From the NCBI RefSeq assembly GCF_000217815.1, contig NC_015707.1:496001-560000 (forward strand): a stretch of 64,000 bases of DNA, read 5' to 3'. Every line of letters starts with the position of its first letter. The first letter of the stretch is position 1. A model generated the notes under the pieces. That model was not told where the DNA came from and did no database searches. It was given only the letters and a program-made list of their open reading frames with translations. This document shows positions 61,501 through 64,000 of this stretch, one piece after another. Position numbers and translations under genes: made by a program. This stretch comes from Pseudothermotoga thermarum DSM 5069 (lineage in GTDB: Bacteria > Thermotogota > Thermotogae > Thermotogales > DSM-5069).

Positions 61501-61829
61501 GGTTCAAAGTAAATGAAACCTCACATGAATTTTCATTTCTTTACGTTGCCGGATCTGGCGCTCTCAACCTTTCCTACAAACTTTCGGAAATGGATCCTTC
61601 GATAAGCCTTGCTTTGGATGCAAAGTTAAGGCCATTTTCCATCAAAAGCTTGGGATTAAAGGTGGAAAAAGACCTACATTGTTGGGGGTTGATCTTCGAA
61701 GGAAAGTTTGCGATTGATCCAAGTTTTTCCGTTCAAAAGCTTTCTTTGACCTTCTTCATAAAAGAATTTCCAAAGAAAAGTTTTACAGTTGACCTATACA
61801 CAGGTGAGTTTGATTTGAACGTTTTCTGA
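58524..61829 (+). CDS. LptF/LptG-type permease fused to LptA/LptD-like periplasmic and outer-membrane modules (1101 aa)
   Basis: TTG 58524 gives MKLLIKYLSKLSLGPILIGL, the usual LptF/G start, 6 nt after GGTG. Residues 1-360: LptF/G (YjgP/YjgQ) permease with membrane segments near 12-35, 50-75, 90-112, a periplasmic beta-jellyroll at about 120-260, and three more segments near 285-360. A further hydrophobic stretch at about 368-386 (FFAIAIFCFLLSFSSVVF) could be a signal/anchor. Residues about 392-510: OstA/LptA-like repeats (VTSNHVEYFGKTLVFSGEVKVIYQDVEITC ... NVDKLFAKGDVKYIKKDTLIRSQ). Residues about 520-1101: LptD-like beta-barrel region (TTCELEKPHYRLQAVDVEI, IPTIYIPVYFQSLKEGPDP and many aromatic-ended strands, ending LNVF). 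Overlaps phoU2 by 17 bp. Confidence 0.88.
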   Translation: MKLLIKYLSKLSLGPILIGLAGFVIFVSVEILYQLSDLIVRNRVSFFVLMRILYYYFPYFVSMGIPVGILLAIFWVLSQLSSTHEIIALQVHGISLKVLIVPFLIIAAILSFATYLLVDSIVPSYNYKADQVISRYVYRKPELFISENVITKVDENQYLYVKRYDRQNGILENIVLFRNEPAEEEIVTAKKVYKEKDKWYMQDGRIYRVDKEGMLRFDVKFEKLELDIKQDVETIMRVGKTPKSMKGSELKDRIKTLEKLGIDPAPWVVELHSRYSTSLGPLIIVLVGIPTSLMFNLKSKSWGAILTFVIIVLYQGSGAWISAMGKERLLNPILSAWLPNIFFSAVGLVLFLILDTRISYFVREKLSRFFAIAIFCFLLSFSSVVFPKTNLAVTSNHVEYFGKTLVFSGEVKVIYQDVEITCQELILNINESGNVDKLFAKGDVKYIKKDTLIRSQSLLYVFSEESVKMLSIYGKTVYEEEGKKHVVYFGSPALDGEKGQYLLKRAFLTTCELEKPHYRLQAVDVEIKENEYLVAYNAILYILSIPTIYIPVYFQSLKEGPDPFAVMFGFEKDKGLNLETSYNMQMKDGRIRATVGWRKLFVEPLNYSKLELEKEFSNAKWTLSYQIEERQLLPPSYSLNNVVSFEDRLNSSIRVYLTNDRNYFEYKINPIPGFVGYISRLKYLDRTTWYLPSLSVRNLQYKADNLVFKVGSLSHQSTVSYISGSLFDHLSEISSTGRFNASFTLTLPKPLRNLETAFVGYYSIKQTEFQKGSYLQVDSRLPFRTAKVASNWLEFSVDNTVFAGFRMAYDDFDYRISQLFNPKLTFKPLGFFSFSTGFERLGVFASDDYRYFSNSQERAKITFNAKLNVPTTLFDASTSYDLISQLWDDLVLKSSSVFRVGPVNLTTFTTTIYKIEAGYFERTDYNIELTYLTLRHTTEFSYYYNKNVPVDMIKNTLRITGREFYQLKQPDIRVSYTVGLQPLVLLLIDGRGRFKVNETSHEFSFLYVAGSGALNLSYKLSEMDPSISLALDAKLRPFSIKSLGLKVEKDLHCWGLIFEGKFAIDPSFSVQKLSLTFFIKEFPKKSFTVDLYTGEFDLNVF

Positions 61830-61854
61830 TATAAACTTTTCTGGAGGTAGGAGG

Positions 61855-63744
61855 ATGGAACAGTTGACGTATCTGAACGACTTGGACGAGGAGCAAAAGC
61901 GAGCGGTTTTGGAATCTACAGGTAGATCCATCGTCATAGCTGGACCTGGTTCTGGAAAAACCAAGGTGATCACTTATAAATTGCTTCATCTTTTGAAAAC
62001 GGGCGTAAAACCGTCTCAAATACTTCTTGTTACTTTCACTAGGGCAGCTGCGAATGAAATGATAGAACGCGCAAGGATGTTGACTGGAACAGACCTTGAT
62101 GAAATAACCGCTGGTACTTTTCACCACGTTTGCAACCTTTTGCTTAGAAAATACGCTCCAAAGGTTGGACTTCTTCCAAATTTCACCATACTTGACGAGG
62201 AAGATTCCGCAAGTTTGATAAAACACGTTAGAACTAATGTTCTAGAAAGGCATGGTTTAAAGAAAAGCTTTCCCACTCACAACGTTTTACAAAAAATTTT
62301 CTCTTACAGCGCAAACACCATGACAAGTTTAAAAGAAGCGATTTTGAAGATAGAACCAAAGTTTGCACAGCATGAAAGCATAATTGAGGAAATTTATCGA
62401 GAATATTCACTGGAAAAACGAAGTCAAAACTGCGTGGACTACGATGACCTTTTAACCTTTGCTGTTCAATTGCTTGAAAGTGATCACAACGTTTTGATGA
62501 AGGAAGCTTCCAAATACGTATGGGTTTTGGTCGACGAGTTTCAGGATACAAACATACTGCAGTTAAAGCTTATAGAAATGCTTTCTTCTGTACATGGTAA
62601 CGTTATGGTTGTGGCAGACGATGCACAAAGCATCTATTCTTTCCGTGGAGCTAGATTTGAAAACGTCAGCGATTTTATGAAGGTGAAAGGCACGAAGTTG
62701 TTCAAAATACAGACCAATTACAGGAGCTCCGAAAGCATAGTAAAGTTCATCAACGTTATGATTCCAGGCAAAGCGGTACCAAAGGTTTTAAAGTCCGTAA
62801 AGCCAAACGGTGTGAAACCGAAGTTGGTGTACGTGAGCGATCCACAGCAAGAGGCAGTCTTTGTCACAAGGGAAGTTCTCAAATTGATTGAATTTGGCTT
62901 TGAACCATCTCAGATTGCAGTTCTTTACAGAAGTCACTCCCATTCGTTGGATCTTCAAATTGAGCTTGCGAAGCACAGGATAGATTTTAGAATTCTTTCC
63001 GGCTTGAAGTTCACCGAAACAGCCCATGTGAAAGACGTTCTTGCGTTCTTAAGGATCCTGCAAAATCCAAAAGAAAAGATCTCTTGGATAAGGATAGCAA
63101 AGCTTTTTCCAGGAATCGGTACCAAAACTGCTTCGAAGTTGGCTGACTTTGCCGCGGTTTGCCCTGAAACTGATCCTGTGAAAATCCTTGAAAAGTTGGG
63201 GGAAGGAAAAGAGGCAATTTGGCAGATGAAAGAACTTTTTGAACTGATGCAGCGGCAAAGCAGGATCGACGCCATGATAAGCGTTTTAAACGAGCGCTTT
63301 TACAGCGATTATCTTTTGAACAATTATCCAGATCATTTTGAAAGACAACAGGATATCAACCGCTTGATGGAAATTGCTAGTAGGTACAGCTCCCTTGAAA
63401 GGTTTCTCACCGATTTGACTGTTAGCAGTGATGTAAACGATGAAACAAAACCAAAAAACGTTTTAACCTTGACGACTGTTCATCAGGCAAAAGGCTTGGA
63501 ATGGGATGTGGTTTTCGTTCTGAGCGTTAACCCCGGTGATTTTCCAAGTTATTATGCGATTGTGGACAACAACATCGACGAAGAAGAAAGGATTTTCTAC
63601 GTTGCCATCACAAGGGCCAAACAGCATTTGTACATAATAAAGCATGGGGTCAACAGATATTCTTCGATTTACTGGTTGAGATCGGTGGATTTTGCTCAAA
63701 GAATACCGAAAAAACTGGTTGAAGAAATTTACTTTGAGGGTTAG
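61855..63744 (+). CDS. UvrD/Rep/PcrA-family DNA helicase (629 aa)
   Basis: Superfamily 1A helicase. Q-motif LDEEQKRAVLE, Walker A IVIAGPGSGKTKVI, motif Ia VTFTRAAANEMIERA, AGTFHHVCNLLLR, motif II LVDEFQDTN, motif III VVADDAQSIYSFRGA, motif IV TNYRSS, motif V TVHQAKGLEWDVVFV and motif VI FYVAITRAKQHLYI. About 100 residues shorter than UvrD/PcrA, lacking their C-terminal extension. ATG 61855 with GGTAGGAGG. Precedes recN by 10 bp, a repair-gene pairing. Confidence 0.94.
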   Translation: MEQLTYLNDLDEEQKRAVLESTGRSIVIAGPGSGKTKVITYKLLHLLKTGVKPSQILLVTFTRAAANEMIERARMLTGTDLDEITAGTFHHVCNLLLRKYAPKVGLLPNFTILDEEDSASLIKHVRTNVLERHGLKKSFPTHNVLQKIFSYSANTMTSLKEAILKIEPKFAQHESIIEEIYREYSLEKRSQNCVDYDDLLTFAVQLLESDHNVLMKEASKYVWVLVDEFQDTNILQLKLIEMLSSVHGNVMVVADDAQSIYSFRGARFENVSDFMKVKGTKLFKIQTNYRSSESIVKFINVMIPGKAVPKVLKSVKPNGVKPKLVYVSDPQQEAVFVTREVLKLIEFGFEPSQIAVLYRSHSHSLDLQIELAKHRIDFRILSGLKFTETAHVKDVLAFLRILQNPKEKISWIRIAKLFPGIGTKTASKLADFAAVCPETDPVKILEKLGEGKEAIWQMKELFELMQRQSRIDAMISVLNERFYSDYLLNNYPDHFERQQDINRLMEIASRYSSLERFLTDLTVSSDVNDETKPKNVLTLTTVHQAKGLEWDVVFVLSVNPGDFPSYYAIVDNNIDEEERIFYVAITRAKQHLYIIKHGVNRYSSIYWLRSVDFAQRIPKKLVEEIYFEG

Positions 63745-63754
63745 AGGTGAAAGA

Positions 63755-64000
63755 GTGCTTGTAAGCTTTTCTGGAAGAAAGCTTTTGTTCTTTGAACAGT
63801 TCAACGTGAATTTCTCCGATAAGCTCAACGTTTTGACCGGTGAGACGGGTGCTGGAAAGTCTGTTCTTATCAGAGCGCTTCAAGCACTTTTTGGGAAAAA
63901 AGTGGATTTGCCGGCATCTGAAGGTTGTGAGTTAGAAGCTTTGTTTGTGGTGCCGGAGGAGCAAATGGAAAAGGTGAAGGACTTTGGAATAGAAAGTGAA
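63755..64000 (+). CDS. recN: DNA repair protein RecN (partial, N-terminal 82 aa)
   Basis: GTG 63755 follows GAGGTGAAA. FFEQFNVNFSDKLNVLTGETGAGKSVLIRALQALFG contains the TGETGAGKS Walker A typical of RecN, at the usual distance (about 30 residues) from the start, and the downstream region KKVDLPASEGCELEALFVVPEE corresponds to the RecN strand after the P-loop. The rest is beyond the window. Confidence 0.9.
   Translation, partial: MLVSFSGRKLLFFEQFNVNFSDKLNVLTGETGAGKSVLIRALQALFGKKVDLPASEGCELEALFVVPEEQMEKVKDFGIESE

Noticed and set aside
1-64000. tRNA, rRNA, prophage and CRISPR features
   Set aside because: None seen; gaps between genes are small and show no cloverleaf, phage genes or regular repeats.

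Overview
The window is a dense bacterial chromosome segment, almost certainly from the Thermotogota (Thermotoga/Pseudothermotoga type). The reasons are a TrpB2-type tryptophan synthase beta chain, a B12 methionine synthase whose activation domain is a separate protein (known from Thermotoga maritima), S-adenosylhomocysteine hydrolase, tungstate uptake, strong GGAGG ribosome sites with many GTG/TTG starts, and tight operons with ATGA-type overlaps. This assignment is inferred from gene content; no rRNA or tRNA gene lies in the window.

Layout. 1-4350: leucine operon leuA-leuC-leuD-leuB (minus strand; leuB runs off the left edge). 4379-7789: two near-identical copies of a 785-786 bp insertion sequence in the same orientation flanking one chemotaxis receptor gene, a composite-transposon-like arrangement. 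7800-9317: trpB2 behind a classical ribosome-stalling attenuator (leader peptide with three Trp codons, antiterminator/terminator switch). 9318-15540: a secreted-protein operon with two related exported proteins, an Ig-like exported protein, a short secretin and a secretin-like/beta-barrel protein. 15518-18122 (minus): M48 protease, YjbQ, AEC transporter. 18195-25651: DUF362 ferredoxin protein, ahcY, a GH13 glycosidase, an unknown protein and a YhaN/SbcC-like ATPase. 25638-30576 (minus): diguanylate cyclase, Gfo/Idh oxidoreductase, UDP-GlcNAc 2-epimerase, a fumarase-beta-like protein and a site-2-protease homologue without its HExxH motif. 30635-31627: alpha/beta hydrolase. 31632-40421 (minus): an aspartate-to-methionine operon (MetH activation protein, MetH, aspartokinase, DUF39-ferredoxin homocysteine protein, UPF0280, MetF, Asd) ending in an orphan pseudopilin gene. 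40585-46116: esterase, agmatinase, moaA, moaC, MOSC protein and a TupABC-type tungstate transporter. 46106-51609: a Pho regulon (PhoB-like regulator and a kinase without membrane segments, divergent from pstSCAB-phoU). 51595-53654 (minus): two D-2-hydroxyacid dehydrogenases. 53768-64000: asnS, ruvB, yggS, yggT, nadK, a second phoU, a giant LptF/G-LptA/LptD-like fusion, a UvrD-type helicase and the start of recN.

The four observations I consider strongest are: (1) the Trp attenuator in front of an orphan trpB2; (2) the single polypeptide combining an inner-membrane LptF/G permease with LptA/LptD-like modules in a lineage not known to make LPS; (3) the secretin/Ig/secretin-like-barrel operon with no ATPase or inner-membrane platform gene; (4) an operon that encodes the whole route from aspartate through aspartate semialdehyde to homocysteine and methionine using the DUF39 direct-sulfuration protein. 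All functional statements are from sequence reading; no searches were run.
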